NCBI GenBank assembly: GCA_947500135.1
Contig: CANMQX010000004.1
Span: forward strand, 186,001 to 250,000
Length of the DNA stretch: 64,000 bases
Reading direction: 5' to 3'
DNA from: an uncultured Paracoccaceae bacterium
GTDB taxonomy: Bacteria > Pseudomonadota > Alphaproteobacteria > Rhodobacterales > Rhodobacteraceae
Shown here one piece after another: positions 17,373 to 26,785 of the stretch; the first letter of the stretch is position 1, and each line of letters starts with the position of its first letter. The position numbers and the translations under genes are program-made. The notes beneath the pieces were generated by a model, which made no database searches, was not told the origin of the DNA, and saw only the letters and a program-made list of their open reading frames with translations.

Positions 17373-18892
17373 GGCTGGTTCTTGTTCTGGGTGATCAGCT
17401 GTCGCCTGATCTAAGCGCTTTGCGCAAATGCGACAAGGACAGTGACGTGGTGGTCATGGCCGAGGTTGCGGATGAGGCGGCATATGTCCCGCATCACCCC
17501 AAAAAGATCGCCTTTCTTTTCGCCGCGATGCGCAAATTCGCGGCCAAGCTGCGCGATGATGGTTGGCAGGTGGCCTATACCCGGTTGGATGATGATGAAA
17601 GCACCGGGTCGATCACGGGCGAATTGATCCGGCGGGCTGCTGAACATGATGCGTCAGGCGTTGTTTATACCGAACCCGGTGAATGGCGATTAATCAACGC
17701 CTTGGGTGATATGCCCATCAAAACCCATCAACTGCCCGATGACCGGTTCATCGCCTCGCATCAGGAATTCCATGATTGGGCCGAGGGGCGCAAGCAGTTG
17801 CGGATGGAGTATTTCTATCGCGACATGCGCCGTAAAACCGGCCTGTTGATGGATGGGGACGAGCCCGAGGGTGGCAAATGGAACTACGATCACGATAATC
17901 GCAAACCTGCACCGGATCAGGTGGACTACAGCGGCCCGATGCAATTCAAACCCGACACGATCACCGCAGAGGTGCTTGACCTTGTCGAAAACCGGTTTGA
18001 TGACAATTTCGGTGCGCTGCGCCCCTTCTGGTTTGCGACTGATACGGGGCAGGCCCGGCAACATCTGGCGCATTGGATCAAGGGCGGCCTGCCCAAATTC
18101 GGTGATTTTCAGGATGCGATGCTGAACGATCACCAGTTCCTTTATCACGCGATCATCGGGCTTTACCTGAATGCCGGGCTGCTTGACCCGCTGGAGGTCT
18201 GCGTGCAGGCCGAACAGGCTTACAACGACGGGCACGCGCCGCTGAATGCCGTCGAAGGTTTCATTCGCCAGATCATCGGCTGGCGCGAATATGTGCGTGG
18301 CATCTATTTCCGCGAAGGGCCGGATTATGTGACCCGCAACGTGCTGGGCCATGACCGCAAACTGCCTGCGATGTATTGGGGTGGTGACACCAAAATGAAC
18401 TGCATGGCCAAATCCTTGGCCCAGACCCGGGAACAAGCATACGCCCATCACATCCAGCGCCTGATGGTCACCGGTAACTTTGCCCTGCTGGCAGGCATCG
18501 ACCCGGCGCAGGTGCATGAATGGTATCTGGCCGTCTATGCTGATGCCTATGAATGGGTGGAGGCACCCAATGTCATCGGCATGTCGCAATTTGCGGATGA
18601 CGGGATTATTGCGTCAAAACCCTACATCTCGTCTGGGAACTATATCCACAAAATGTCGGATTATTGCGGTTCATGTGCCTACAAGGTGAAGGACAAGACA
18701 GGCGATGATGCCTGCCCGTTCAACCTGCTTTATTGGCACTTTCTTGACCGGCACCGCGACAGGTTTGCGGGCAATCCGCGTATGGGCAACATGTACCGGG
18801 TTTGGGACCGGATGGATGATGACCGGCGCGAAACGGTTGTTGCAGAGGCTAACAATTGGTTGGCGCGGCTTGACGCAGGTGCGCCGGTGTAA
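17369..18892 (+). CDS. Cryptochrome/photolyase of the FeS-BCP (PhrB-like) group
   Basis: 507 residues beginning with a GTG. The N-terminus (MRLVLVLGDQLSPDL) is the antenna-domain signature of photolyase-related proteins of the bacterial (6-4) type. Four Cys for a 4Fe-4S cluster are present in the expected order: one in KMNCMAKSL, two in SDYCGSCAYK and one in DDACPFNLLYWHF. By family knowledge it binds FAD plus a lumazine antenna and repairs (6-4) photoproducts with blue light, or acts as a photoreceptor. It is coupled to the SDR gene. Confidence 0.9.
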   Translation: MRLVLVLGDQLSPDLSALRKCDKDSDVVVMAEVADEAAYVPHHPKKIAFLFAAMRKFAAKLRDDGWQVAYTRLDDDESTGSITGELIRRAAEHDASGVVYTEPGEWRLINALGDMPIKTHQLPDDRFIASHQEFHDWAEGRKQLRMEYFYRDMRRKTGLLMDGDEPEGGKWNYDHDNRKPAPDQVDYSGPMQFKPDTITAEVLDLVENRFDDNFGALRPFWFATDTGQARQHLAHWIKGGLPKFGDFQDAMLNDHQFLYHAIIGLYLNAGLLDPLEVCVQAEQAYNDGHAPLNAVEGFIRQIIGWREYVRGIYFREGPDYVTRNVLGHDRKLPAMYWGGDTKMNCMAKSLAQTREQAYAHHIQRLMVTGNFALLAGIDPAQVHEWYLAVYADAYEWVEAPNVIGMSQFADDGIIASKPYISSGNYIHKMSDYCGSCAYKVKDKTGDDACPFNLLYWHFLDRHRDRFAGNPRMGNMYRVWDRMDDDRRETVVAEANNWLARLDAGAPV

Positions 18893-19012
18893 CCAGCAGT
18901 CCGACTAATGCAGTCATTCATTCGTCACATATCAGCGTAAATGGCTGTTTATTAGTTTGAAATTTACCTACTGCCGTTTAAGGGTGACGCGGGGGCATAT
19001 GGAGTACGAGTA

Positions 19013-20356
19013 ATGAATTTTTATACCAAGAGTTTCGCGGCAGTTGTTGTCGCCTCGCTTTTGCCTTTTGCGGCCACAGGCCAGAATAACCGATCAACAA
19101 TCCAATGCGGTCAGATTTACACGGTCGTCTCTGGCGACACACTTGGGCATATCAGCGCGCGCGCCTATGGCACCAGCCGCGCCTACACAACGATTTTTGA
19201 TGCCAACACTGCGGTGATTGGATCAAACCCGAACCTGATCCAGATTGGTCAGCGGCTGCAAATCCCGTGCCCTCCCGGACAGGAACCTGCAACATCAACC
19301 GCAAGGACCCCGGCGGCTGAACAGCCAGCTGCAGAAGAAGAAGTCGTTGCAGTCAGCGAGACAGGGCAGGATCCAGCCCCAACCGATGGGCCGCTGACGC
19401 TGACGTTCAACAAGACATCAGCGCCGAAATTCATCATGAATAGCGGGATTATCGATCTCTACCTTGCAGAGATTACCGAAGTGACCGAAGGGCGCGTGCA
19501 ATTCACCGACCCGGATATCATGAACCGCAACCCGCGGGACCAATATGACCTTGTGACCTCCGGTCAGGTTGATGGCACATATATCTTTAATGGTGACCTG
19601 CGTGCGTCACACCCGCTGTTGCAACTTCCAATGTTACCCCTGATGGGCGGTTCGGCAGAACAGACGGCCGTGTCGCTTTGGCGGTTGCATAACACCTACC
19701 TGTCGCAGACCGACTATCTCGACGACGTACATCTGCTGGGCTTTATCGCGGCACCGGCTGCGCATATCTGGCGGTTGAGCGATGAACCAGTTGTCGTTGG
19801 CGACAATATTGCCAACAAAAACAACTATGCGGTTCCCTATTTTGAAGGTCTCGACACGCGTGGCCCGGCGGCTGTGCGTGACGAAGTTTCGATGCGTCTG
19901 ACTGCCTTCAACGAGGAAAGCAACGGCACGCTGACCTTCTTCATGGCGCATGGTGCCGCGCGTGCGGCCGGCGTCTGGACAGACGACCGGACTGTCACGG
20001 AAGTTCCCAATGGTCTTTATACGCCGACCTTCTCTGTCGTGTTGTCAAACGAAGCATGGGCGCAGATTTCCGAGCAGGACCGTCAGGCAATCTGGGACAT
20101 CTCTGGCGAACGTCTGGCGCGTCGGTCCGCATCTTGGGATGCGTTCGATAACGGCCACCGGTCGCATATGCTTGATACCGGTCTGAACGCGGTCAAGGCG
20201 GATGATGCGCTGCTGGCAGAGCTGGAAGGCGTCACCGCATCGCGGTTGGAAGGCTGGAAAAACCAGGCAGAGGCGCTTGGTATCGCAGGTGCAGACGCGA
20301 TCAATGCCTATCGCAGCGATCTGGCTTCACTGCAGGACAGGCTGATCTTCGAATAA
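19013..20356 (+). CDS. LysM domain fused to a TRAP-type (DctP-like) solute-binding domain
   Basis: 447 residues: a signal peptide to about residue 23; a LysM repeat around 36-85 (YTVVSGDTLGHISARAYG, NLIQIGQRLQIPC); a Pro/Ala/Glu linker (86-125); then a DctP-like domain (LTLTFNKTSAPKFIMNSGI, NGLYTPTFSVVLSNEAWAQ, with a helical tail). The protein would bind peptidoglycan and a small ligand in the periplasm. No TRAP permease gene adjoins it; the gene is alone and is followed by a terminator, so a sensing or scavenging role rather than transport is plausible. The fusion is seen; its role is inferred. Confidence 0.78.
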   Translation: MNFYTKSFAAVVVASLLPFAATGQNNRSTIQCGQIYTVVSGDTLGHISARAYGTSRAYTTIFDANTAVIGSNPNLIQIGQRLQIPCPPGQEPATSTARTPAAEQPAAEEEVVAVSETGQDPAPTDGPLTLTFNKTSAPKFIMNSGIIDLYLAEITEVTEGRVQFTDPDIMNRNPRDQYDLVTSGQVDGTYIFNGDLRASHPLLQLPMLPLMGGSAEQTAVSLWRLHNTYLSQTDYLDDVHLLGFIAAPAAHIWRLSDEPVVVGDNIANKNNYAVPYFEGLDTRGPAAVRDEVSMRLTAFNEESNGTLTFFMAHGAARAAGVWTDDRTVTEVPNGLYTPTFSVVLSNEAWAQISEQDRQAIWDISGERLARRSASWDAFDNGHRSHMLDTGLNAVKADDALLAELEGVTASRLEGWKNQAEALGIAGADAINAYRSDLASLQDRLIFE

Positions 20357-20381
20357 GCGCGGCGCATATCGCAATAAGTCG

Positions 20382-20412
20382 AATGGGGTCGGTGTTTCCG
20401 GCCCCATTTTTT
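20382..20412 (+). terminator. Intrinsic terminator after the LysM-DctP gene
   Basis: ATGGGGTCGG pairs with CCGGCCCCAT (one G-T) around a short loop and is followed by a run of six T. It lies 26 bp after the stop codon and isolates this gene from the LacI operon. Confidence 0.85.
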
Positions 20413-20446
20413 ATTGCGATATGCTCAGTGAGGTTCCCGTTAATCA

Positions 20447-20472
20447 AAAAATGATAGACGTCTATCATTTTT
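20447..20472. promoter_or_regulatory. 26-bp perfect palindrome, probable LacI-family operator
   Basis: AAAAATGATAGAC is followed directly by its exact complement, 55 bp before the GTG of the LacI-family gene. Length, symmetry and position fit an operator for the regulator encoded just downstream (autoregulation plus control of the whole sugar operon). No second copy was noticed in the window. Confidence 0.72.
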
Positions 20473-20526
20473 GCGATATGATACCGCCCATACCGGCGCT
20501 TTGAGCTGCGCCACAGGGGGGATCTG

Positions 20527-21564
20527 GTGTATTCACCGACATTGACAGATGTGGCGCGCGCGGCCGGCGTATCCTACGCGACGGCTGATCGCGTGGTGAA
20601 CCGACGCGGCAGTGTGTCGGAAAAGGCCATGCGCAAAGTGAACGCTGCTGTCACCGATCTGGGCTATATCCGCAATGTGGCCGCCGCCAACCTGGCGCAA
20701 AAACGGACCTATCGTTTTGTCTTTCTACTGCCCGATGGGCCCAACGCCTTTTTCCAGACGATCCTGCAGATCATCAAAGCACAGGGACAAGCCCGCGAGA
20801 ACACAACACTGGACCACATCGATGTTCCCGCCTTTGACGAAGATGCGTTGCGCACCCATCTTGCCGGATTGCGCGGCCAGAAGATCGACGGCGTTGCCGT
20901 TGTCGGGCTGGATGCAAACGGGCTGGCACCGGAACTGAACGCGTTGCAAGGGCAGGGCGTTCCGGTCGTCTCACTCATCTCGGACCTGCCGCATGACCAG
21001 CGTGCGGCCTATATCGGGATCGACAATATCGCTGCTGGGAAAACCGCCGCGCGACTACTGGGGCTGGCCCATGGGGGGCAGCCGGGGCAGGTGCAACTGC
21101 TTGCCGGTGATCTGACAGCGCGCGACCACCGGGACCGGTTGGAAGGGTTCCAGCAAGTGATCGCCACTGATTTCCCGGCCATCACCCTGCTCCCCTTGAT
21201 CGAAGGGCGCGACGATAGTGCGCTGATCCAAAAGGCAATGACAGACCGCCTTGCCACACACCCGAATATGACTGCGATTTACAGCCTTGGGGCGGGCAAT
21301 AGCGGGCTGATCGACGCCCTGCAGTCCCAGCCGCAACGTCCGCTCGTGGCTGTGCACGAACTGGTTGCCCATGCAAAAACAGCCCTGACCGATGGCCTGT
21401 TCCACTTCGTGATCGACCAGCGCCCGGAAGAGGAAATCGACGCAGCGCTCAACCTGATGCGCGCGCTGATCGACAACGTACCGCCACCACCGGCCAAACC
21501 AATCCTGCCCACGATTTACCTACGCGACAATCTTCCCCCTCAGCCTGAACAGGAACCCATCTAA
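20527..21564 (+). CDS. LacI-family transcriptional regulator
   Basis: 345 residues with a GTG start. The helix-turn-helix TLTDVARAAGVSYATADRVVN and the hinge YIRNVAAANLAQKR are at the N-terminus, followed by a periplasmic-binding-protein-like sensor domain (residues about 65-330; VGLDANGLAPELNALQGQG, QLLAGDLTARDHRDR). It directly precedes xylA with no gap and has a large palindrome in front, so it most likely represses its own operon until a sugar or sugar derivative binds. Confidence 0.9.
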   Translation: MYSPTLTDVARAAGVSYATADRVVNRRGSVSEKAMRKVNAAVTDLGYIRNVAAANLAQKRTYRFVFLLPDGPNAFFQTILQIIKAQGQARENTTLDHIDVPAFDEDALRTHLAGLRGQKIDGVAVVGLDANGLAPELNALQGQGVPVVSLISDLPHDQRAAYIGIDNIAAGKTAARLLGLAHGGQPGQVQLLAGDLTARDHRDRLEGFQQVIATDFPAITLLPLIEGRDDSALIQKAMTDRLATHPNMTAIYSLGAGNSGLIDALQSQPQRPLVAVHELVAHAKTALTDGLFHFVIDQRPEEEIDAALNLMRALIDNVPPPPAKPILPTIYLRDNLPPQPEQEPI

Positions 21565-22869
21565 ATGACGACATCGCAACGCTTTTTTGGTGATCAATCA
21601 CCGCTGCACTATGCGCCCGACAGCACCGATCTGTCCTTTCGCCACTACAATCCGGATGAGGTTGTGATGGGCAAACGGATGGAGGATCATTTGCGTTTCG
21701 CCGTCGCCTATTGGCACAGTTTTGCGTGGCCCGGCGGTGACCCGTTTGGCGGGCAGACATTCGACCGGCCATGGTTCGGGGATACGATGGAATTGGCGCG
21801 GCTCAAGGCCGATGTGGCCTTTGATATGTTCGACATCCTTGGTGTGCCGTTCTTTTGTTTTCATGACGCCGATATCCGGCCCGAGGGGGCAACATTCGCC
21901 GAAAGCCGTCGGAATTTTGAAGAGATCACCGATATCTTTGCGGCCAAGATGGAAACATCCAAAACCCGCCTGCTATGGGGGACAGCGAACCTGTTTTCGC
22001 ACAAACGGTTCATGTCTGGGGCGTCTACAAACCCCGACCCGGACGTCTTTGCCTGGTCGGCAGCGACGGTAAAGCTGTGCATGGACGCGACCCACCGGCT
22101 TGGCGGCGAAAACTACGTGCTATGGGGTGGGCGCGAAGGCTATGAAACCCTGCTCAACACCGATCTGTCACAAGAACTGGACCATATGGGCCGCTTCCTG
22201 TCGATGGTCGTCGATTACAAACACAAGATCGGGTTCAAAGGCACCATTCTGCTGGAACCCAAACCGCAGGAACCATCAAAGCACCAGTATGACTATGACG
22301 TTTCAACCGTTTACGGTTTCCTGAAAAAATACGGTCTGGAAAACGATGTGAAGATGAATATCGAACAAGGGCATGCCATTCTGGCAGGCCATTCGTTTGA
22401 GCACGAAATCGCGATGGCGGCAGCCCACGGAATCCTTGGGTCAATCGATATGAACCGGAATGACTATCAATCCGGTTGGGACACCGACCAATTCCCCAAT
22501 AACGTGCTCGAGGTGGCATTGGCCTATTACGAAATCCTCAAGGCGGGCGGCTTCACCACGGGCGGGACCAATTTCGATGCCAAACTGCGGCGCCAGTCGC
22601 TGGACCCGCAAGACCTGATCGCCGCCCATGCCGGGGCGATGGATGTCTGCGCCCGAGGATTGAAAGCCGCCGCCGCCATGCTGGAGGACGGCACGCTAGA
22701 GGCGATGCGCGCAGAGCGTTACGCAGGCTGGCAATCCCCCGCCGCAGAGGCCATGCTGAACAGTGATCTGGAAACTATCGCCGCCCGGGTCGAGGCCGAG
22801 GGGGTCAACCCGCAGCCATGCTCTGGCAGGCAGGAAATTCTGGAAAACGTCGTCAATCGCTTTGTCTAA
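21565..22869 (+). CDS. xylA: Xylose isomerase
   Basis: 434 residues, full length for the class II enzyme that converts D-xylose to D-xylulose. Active-site features are present in order: the His in [28 protein letters not shown], the metal ligand Glu in [29 protein letters not shown], and the Asp ligands in [19 protein letters not shown]. It starts immediately after the LacI stop. No xylulokinase gene lies in this operon, so further catabolism depends on genes elsewhere or the enzyme serves another aldose. Confidence 0.95.
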   Translation: MTTSQRFFGDQSPLHYAPDSTDLSFRHYNPDEVVMGKRMEDHLRFAVAYWHSFAWPGGDPFGGQTFDRPWFGDTMELARLKADVAFDMFDILGVPFFCFHDADIRPEGATFAESRRNFEEITDIFAAKMETSKTRLLWGTANLFSHKRFMSGASTNPDPDVFAWSAATVKLCMDATHRLGGENYVLWGGREGYETLLNTDLSQELDHMGRFLSMVVDYKHKIGFKGTILLEPKPQEPSKHQYDYDVSTVYGFLKKYGLENDVKMNIEQGHAILAGHSFEHEIAMAAAHGILGSIDMNRNDYQSGWDTDQFPNNVLEVALAYYEILKAGGFTTGGTNFDAKLRRQSLDPQDLIAAHAGAMDVCARGLKAAAAMLEDGTLEAMRAERYAGWQSPAAEAMLNSDLETIAARVEAEGVNPQPCSGRQEILENVVNRFV

Positions 22870-22888
22870 AGCCAACAGGGGAAACATC

Positions 22889-23944
22889 ATGAAAACCATC
22901 AAGGGTCCAGCGCTGTTTCTGGCGCAGTTTGCAGGCGACGAGGCGCCGTTCAACACTTGGGAGGCCATCACCAAATGGGCCGCCAATTGCGGGTATAAGG
23001 GCGTGCAGGTCCCGTCATGGGATGGCCGGTTCTTTGATCTGGAAAAGGCCGCAGAAAGCAAGGATTACTGCGATACATTCAAAGGGCAGGCGGCCCAGAA
23101 CGGCATCGAAGTGACCGAACTTTCGACCCATCTGCAAGGGCAGTTGGTGGCGGTTCATCCCGCCTATGACACGGCTTTTGACGGGTTTGCAGCCCCTGCC
23201 GTGCAAGGCAACCCCAAGGACCGGCAGGTCTGGGCGGTGGATCAGGTGAAAAAGGCGATCAGCGCATCTGCCCATATGGGCATCGGCAACCTTGCCACCT
23301 TCTCGGGCGCGCTGGCATGGCCTTATATCTATCCCTGGCCGCAACGGCCCGCCGGTCTGGTAGAGGCCGCGTTTGACGAATTGGCCACGCGCTGGCGGCC
23401 CATTCTGGACCACGCCGATGCCAACGGGGTCAATATCTGCTACGAAATTCACCCGGGCGAGGATCTGCACGATGGCGTGACGTTCGAGATGTTCCTGGAC
23501 CGTTTGGGCGGCCACGCCCGCGCGAACATGCTTTATGATCCCAGCCATTATGTGCTGCAATGCCTGGACTATCTGGACAATATCGACATCTACAAAGACC
23601 GGATCAAAATGTTCCACGTCAAGGATGCCGAATTTAACCCGACCGGGCGGCAAGGCGTCTATGGCGGCTATCAGTCATGGGTGGACCGGGCGGGACGTTT
23701 CCGTAGCCTTGGCGACGGTCAGGTTGATTTCGGGGCGATCTTTTCCAAGCTCAGTGCCAATGACTTCGATGGCTGGGCCGTCGTGGAATGGGAATGCTGT
23801 TTGAAACACCCCGAGGATGGGGCGCGCGAAGGCGCCCAATTCGTGAAGGATCACATCATCCGGGTGACGGACAAGGCGTTTGATGACTTCGCTGATGGCG
23901 GCACGGATGATGCCGCTAACCGTAAAATGCTGGGGATTGATTGA
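22889..23944 (+). CDS. TIM-barrel sugar phosphate isomerase/epimerase
   Basis: The ATG at 22889 (MKTIKGPALFLAQFAGDEAPF) follows a GGGGAAA site; the track start is inside xylA. About 351 residues of an AP-endonuclease family 2 barrel with metal-ligand stretches YEIHPGEDLHDG, MLYDPSHYVLQ, KMFHVKDAEFNPTGR and VVEWECCLKHP. Such proteins isomerise or epimerise sugars and often work with Gfo/Idh/MocA oxidoreductases on keto-sugars, as here. The exact substrate is unknown. Confidence 0.85.
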   Translation: MKTIKGPALFLAQFAGDEAPFNTWEAITKWAANCGYKGVQVPSWDGRFFDLEKAAESKDYCDTFKGQAAQNGIEVTELSTHLQGQLVAVHPAYDTAFDGFAAPAVQGNPKDRQVWAVDQVKKAISASAHMGIGNLATFSGALAWPYIYPWPQRPAGLVEAAFDELATRWRPILDHADANGVNICYEIHPGEDLHDGVTFEMFLDRLGGHARANMLYDPSHYVLQCLDYLDNIDIYKDRIKMFHVKDAEFNPTGRQGVYGGYQSWVDRAGRFRSLGDGQVDFGAIFSKLSANDFDGWAVVEWECCLKHPEDGAREGAQFVKDHIIRVTDKAFDDFADGGTDDAANRKMLGID

Positions 23945-23945
23945 T

Positions 23946-25082
23946 ATGGCACGCATTCGTTTAGGCATGGTCGGCGGCGGCAATGACGCGTTTATCGGTG
24001 GGGTTCACCGGATCGCATCACGCATCGATGATCGCTATGAACTGGTGGCTGGTGCGCTGTCCTCTACCCCGGAAAAGGCGCGTGCCAGTGCCGCAGCGCT
24101 GGGTGTTCCGCGCTCTTATGATACATTTGCTGAAATGGCGAAGGCGGAAGCTGCACGCGATGACGGGATCGAGGCCGTGGCCATCGTCACCCCCAACCAC
24201 ATGCACTACCCGGCGGCCAAGGCGTTTCTGGATCAGGGCATTCACGTCATCTGCGACAAACCCCTGACCGCCACGATGGAAGACGCAAGCGCGATGCAGG
24301 CGGCGGTGGCAGGGTCGGATGCGCTGTTTGTGCTGACCCATAATTACACCGGCTATCCAATGATCCGGCAGGCACGCGCGATGATTGCCGATGGCGAACT
24401 GGGCGACATTCTGGTTGTGCAGGCCGAATACCCGCAGGACTGGCTGACCACAGCGTTAGAGGACGAAGGGCTGAAACAGGCGCAGTGGCGCACCGATCCT
24501 GCCCGGTCCGGGGCGGGCGGCTCTGTCGGCGATATTGGCACCCATGCCTATAATCTGGCCTGCTTTGTCACCGGTTTGGCGGGCGAAAGCCTTGCCGCTG
24601 ATCTGCACAGTTTCGGGCAGGGGCGGCAGTTGGATGACAATGCCCATGTGTTGCTGCGGTTCCACGGCGGGGCACGCGGGATGCTGTGGTCAAGCCAGGT
24701 GGCACCGGGCAATGAAAACGGGCTGAAGCTGCGGGTCTACGGGCCCAAAGGCGGGCTGGAATGGGCGCAAGAGGATCCGAATTACCTTTGGTTCACGCCT
24801 TATGGCGAACCCAAACGGCTGATCACGCGGGGCGGGTCAGGCGTTGGTGACGCCGCTGCCGCCGTCAGCCGCATCCCCCCCGGCCATCCCGAAGGATATC
24901 TGGAAGGTTTCGCCAATATCTATGCGGAGGCGGCGGATGCCATCCGGGCCGTCCAGGGCGGGGCCGCGCGCGATGCGGCCATGGGGCTTCTGCCCGGCAT
25001 TGACGCGGGCATGGCAGGCATGGGTTTCATCAATGCCTGCGTGACGTCATCGCAGGATAATGCAGCTTGGGTCAGGCTCTAG
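23946..25082 (+). CDS. Gfo/Idh/MocA family oxidoreductase
   Basis: The start is the ATG at 23946, one base after the stop of the isomerase gene. About 378 residues: an N-terminal Rossmann fold (RLGMVGGGNDAFIGGVHR), the catalytic Lys in ICDKPLTATMEDA, and a C-terminal alpha/beta domain with DIGTHAYNLACF. It is an NAD(P)-dependent sugar or cyclitol dehydrogenase of the type paired with TIM-barrel isomerases in keto-sugar pathways. Its stop abuts the stop of the convergent GMC gene with no space for a terminator. Confidence 0.88.
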   Translation: MARIRLGMVGGGNDAFIGGVHRIASRIDDRYELVAGALSSTPEKARASAAALGVPRSYDTFAEMAKAEAARDDGIEAVAIVTPNHMHYPAAKAFLDQGIHVICDKPLTATMEDASAMQAAVAGSDALFVLTHNYTGYPMIRQARAMIADGELGDILVVQAEYPQDWLTTALEDEGLKQAQWRTDPARSGAGGSVGDIGTHAYNLACFVTGLAGESLAADLHSFGQGRQLDDNAHVLLRFHGGARGMLWSSQVAPGNENGLKLRVYGPKGGLEWAQEDPNYLWFTPYGEPKRLITRGGSGVGDAAAAVSRIPPGHPEGYLEGFANIYAEAADAIRAVQGGAARDAAMGLLPGIDAGMAGMGFINACVTSSQDNAAWVRL

Positions 25083-26678
25083 TCAAAGGTCCTGCAACAC
25101 CAGATCAGATGCCTTTTCGCCAATCATAATGGCGGGGGCGTTGGTGTTGCCGGACACGATTTCGGGCATGATCGCACAATCGGCGACACGCAACCCGTCA
25201 ATGCCATGCACGCGCAGCCGTTCGTCAACCACGGCATCCTTGCCCTGACCCATCTTGCAGGTGCCGGTGGGGTGATAGATCGACGCGGTATTATTGCGTG
25301 CCCAATCCAGCGTGGCATCGTAATCATCCATGTCCAGATCAGCATGCGGGCGGAATTCTTCCGAGATTTTTGAGGTGAGTGGCGCGTGCTGCGCGATCTT
25401 TCTGGCGATATTGACCCCAGCCACAATCGTCCGGCAGTCGGTTTCGGTGGACAGGTAATTGGGGATGATCTTGGGATATGTCTTTGGACCCGCACCTTGC
25501 AACCTGATCTCGCCCCGGCTTTCAGGGCGCAACTGGCAGACCGACATGGTGAAGGCCGAAAACTTGTCAGCGCCTTTGCCGGGGTTTTCAGCCGACAAAG
25601 GTTGCACATGGAACTGAATGTCCGGCGTTTCCACATCCTCGCGGGTTTTCATGAAACCGGTGGCGAGGCTGGCTGCCATGGTCATCGGCCCCGCCCGGAA
25701 CATCAGGTATTTCAACCCGATCTTGGCCTGCCCGAACAGGGAACTGACCTCATCATTCAATGTTGGTTCATTGCATTTATAGACAAGACGCGCCTGCAAA
25801 TGGTCCTGCATATTCTTGCCCACACCGGGCAGGTCCTGCACCACGTCAATCCCGTGATCGGCCAGTTGGGCGGCCTCGCCAATGCCCGACAGCATCAGGA
25901 TTTGCGGTGAATTGATCGCCCCACCCGACAGGATGATTTCCTTGCGGGCGGTGACGGTCTGCTTGTTGCCGCTGCGATCCGAATAGGTCACGCCGGTGGC
26001 GCGTTTGCCGTCGATCACCACTTTTTCAACCTGTGCATGGGTAATGATTTGCAGGTTCTCGCGGGATTTGACGGGGTTAAGGTATGCAACCGCCGCACTG
26101 CACCGCCGTCCGTTGCGCGATGTCAGCTGAAAAAATCCGACGCCTTCTTGATCAGCGCCGTTATAGTCCGGGTTGAATTTGTAACCAGCCGCTTGCGCGG
26201 CGGCGACCCAGGCATCGGTGATCGGGCGCTGGATGCGCATATTCGACACCGATAGCGGGCCTTGATCACCATGAAATTCATCAGCACCACGTTCATTATG
26301 TTCAGCGCGTTTGAATAGGGGCAGCACATCATCCCAGCCCCAGCCAGTATTGCCCATCTGACGCCAGCGATCGTAATCCTGCGGTTGGCCACGGACATAA
26401 AGCAACCCGTTCAGGGATGATGATCCACCCAGCACCTTACCGCGCGGCCATTCGATGGAACGACCATTCAAGCCGGGGTCAGGCTCTGTCTTGTAACACC
26501 AGTCGACCTTGGGGTTATGGATCGTCTTGAAATAACCGACAGGGATATGAATCCACGGGTTCAGATCACGGCCGCCCGCCTCTAGCAGAATGACCTTATG
26601 GCCGGGATTTGCGCTGAGCCTGTTGGCCAATACGCACCCGGCAGAGCCCGCCCCAACGATGATGAAATCCGCTTCCAC
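25083..26678 (-). CDS. GMC-family FAD oxidoreductase (choline dehydrogenase-like)
   Basis: 531 residues with the FAD-binding [17 protein letters not shown] at the N-terminus, GMC signature 1 ([19 protein letters not shown]), signature 2 ([17 protein letters not shown]) and the catalytic His in [10 protein letters not shown] with a downstream Asn in [10 protein letters not shown]. It oxidises an alcohol to an aldehyde or beyond; the resemblance to BetA is general and the substrate is not established. It is divergent from a TRAP operon with a shared 107-bp promoter region, so it probably oxidises the compound that the transporter brings in. Confidence 0.9.
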   Translation of the reverse strand: MEADFIIVGAGSAGCVLANRLSANPGHKVILLEAGGRDLNPWIHIPVGYFKTIHNPKVDWCYKTEPDPGLNGRSIEWPRGKVLGGSSSLNGLLYVRGQPQDYDRWRQMGNTGWGWDDVLPLFKRAEHNERGADEFHGDQGPLSVSNMRIQRPITDAWVAAAQAAGYKFNPDYNGADQEGVGFFQLTSRNGRRCSAAVAYLNPVKSRENLQIITHAQVEKVVIDGKRATGVTYSDRSGNKQTVTARKEIILSGGAINSPQILMLSGIGEAAQLADHGIDVVQDLPGVGKNMQDHLQARLVYKCNEPTLNDEVSSLFGQAKIGLKYLMFRAGPMTMAASLATGFMKTREDVETPDIQFHVQPLSAENPGKGADKFSAFTMSVCQLRPESRGEIRLQGAGPKTYPKIIPNYLSTETDCRTIVAGVNIARKIAQHAPLTSKISEEFRPHADLDMDDYDATLDWARNNTASIYHPTGTCKMGQGKDAVVDERLRVHGIDGLRVADCAIMPEIVSGNTNAPAIMIGEKASDLVLQDL

Positions 26679-26724
26679 GTCCAGAATCCCCCTTTGTCGT
26701 AAAAAAACCCTATGCAGATCGCTT

Positions 26725-26758
26725 AGACTATACTAGTCTTTTTTGAAACGAATAGTCT
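26725..26758. promoter_or_regulatory. AGACTA/TAGTCT inverted repeat plus third half-site
   Basis: AGACTA-TAC-TAGTCT at 26725-26739 and a further TAGTCT at 26753 lie in the divergent promoter region between the GMC gene and the TRAP operon. Spacing of 19 bp between the two TAGTCT copies places them on nearly the same helix face. The IclR-type protein encoded at the end of the operon is the obvious candidate to bind; this is inference. Confidence 0.5.
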
Positions 26759-26785
26759 CAATAATCGTCAGCATGGGAGGAAAGC

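Noticed and set aside
17690-18589. 299-codon minus-strand ORF
   Set aside because: Antisense shadow of the photolyase gene in high-GC DNA.
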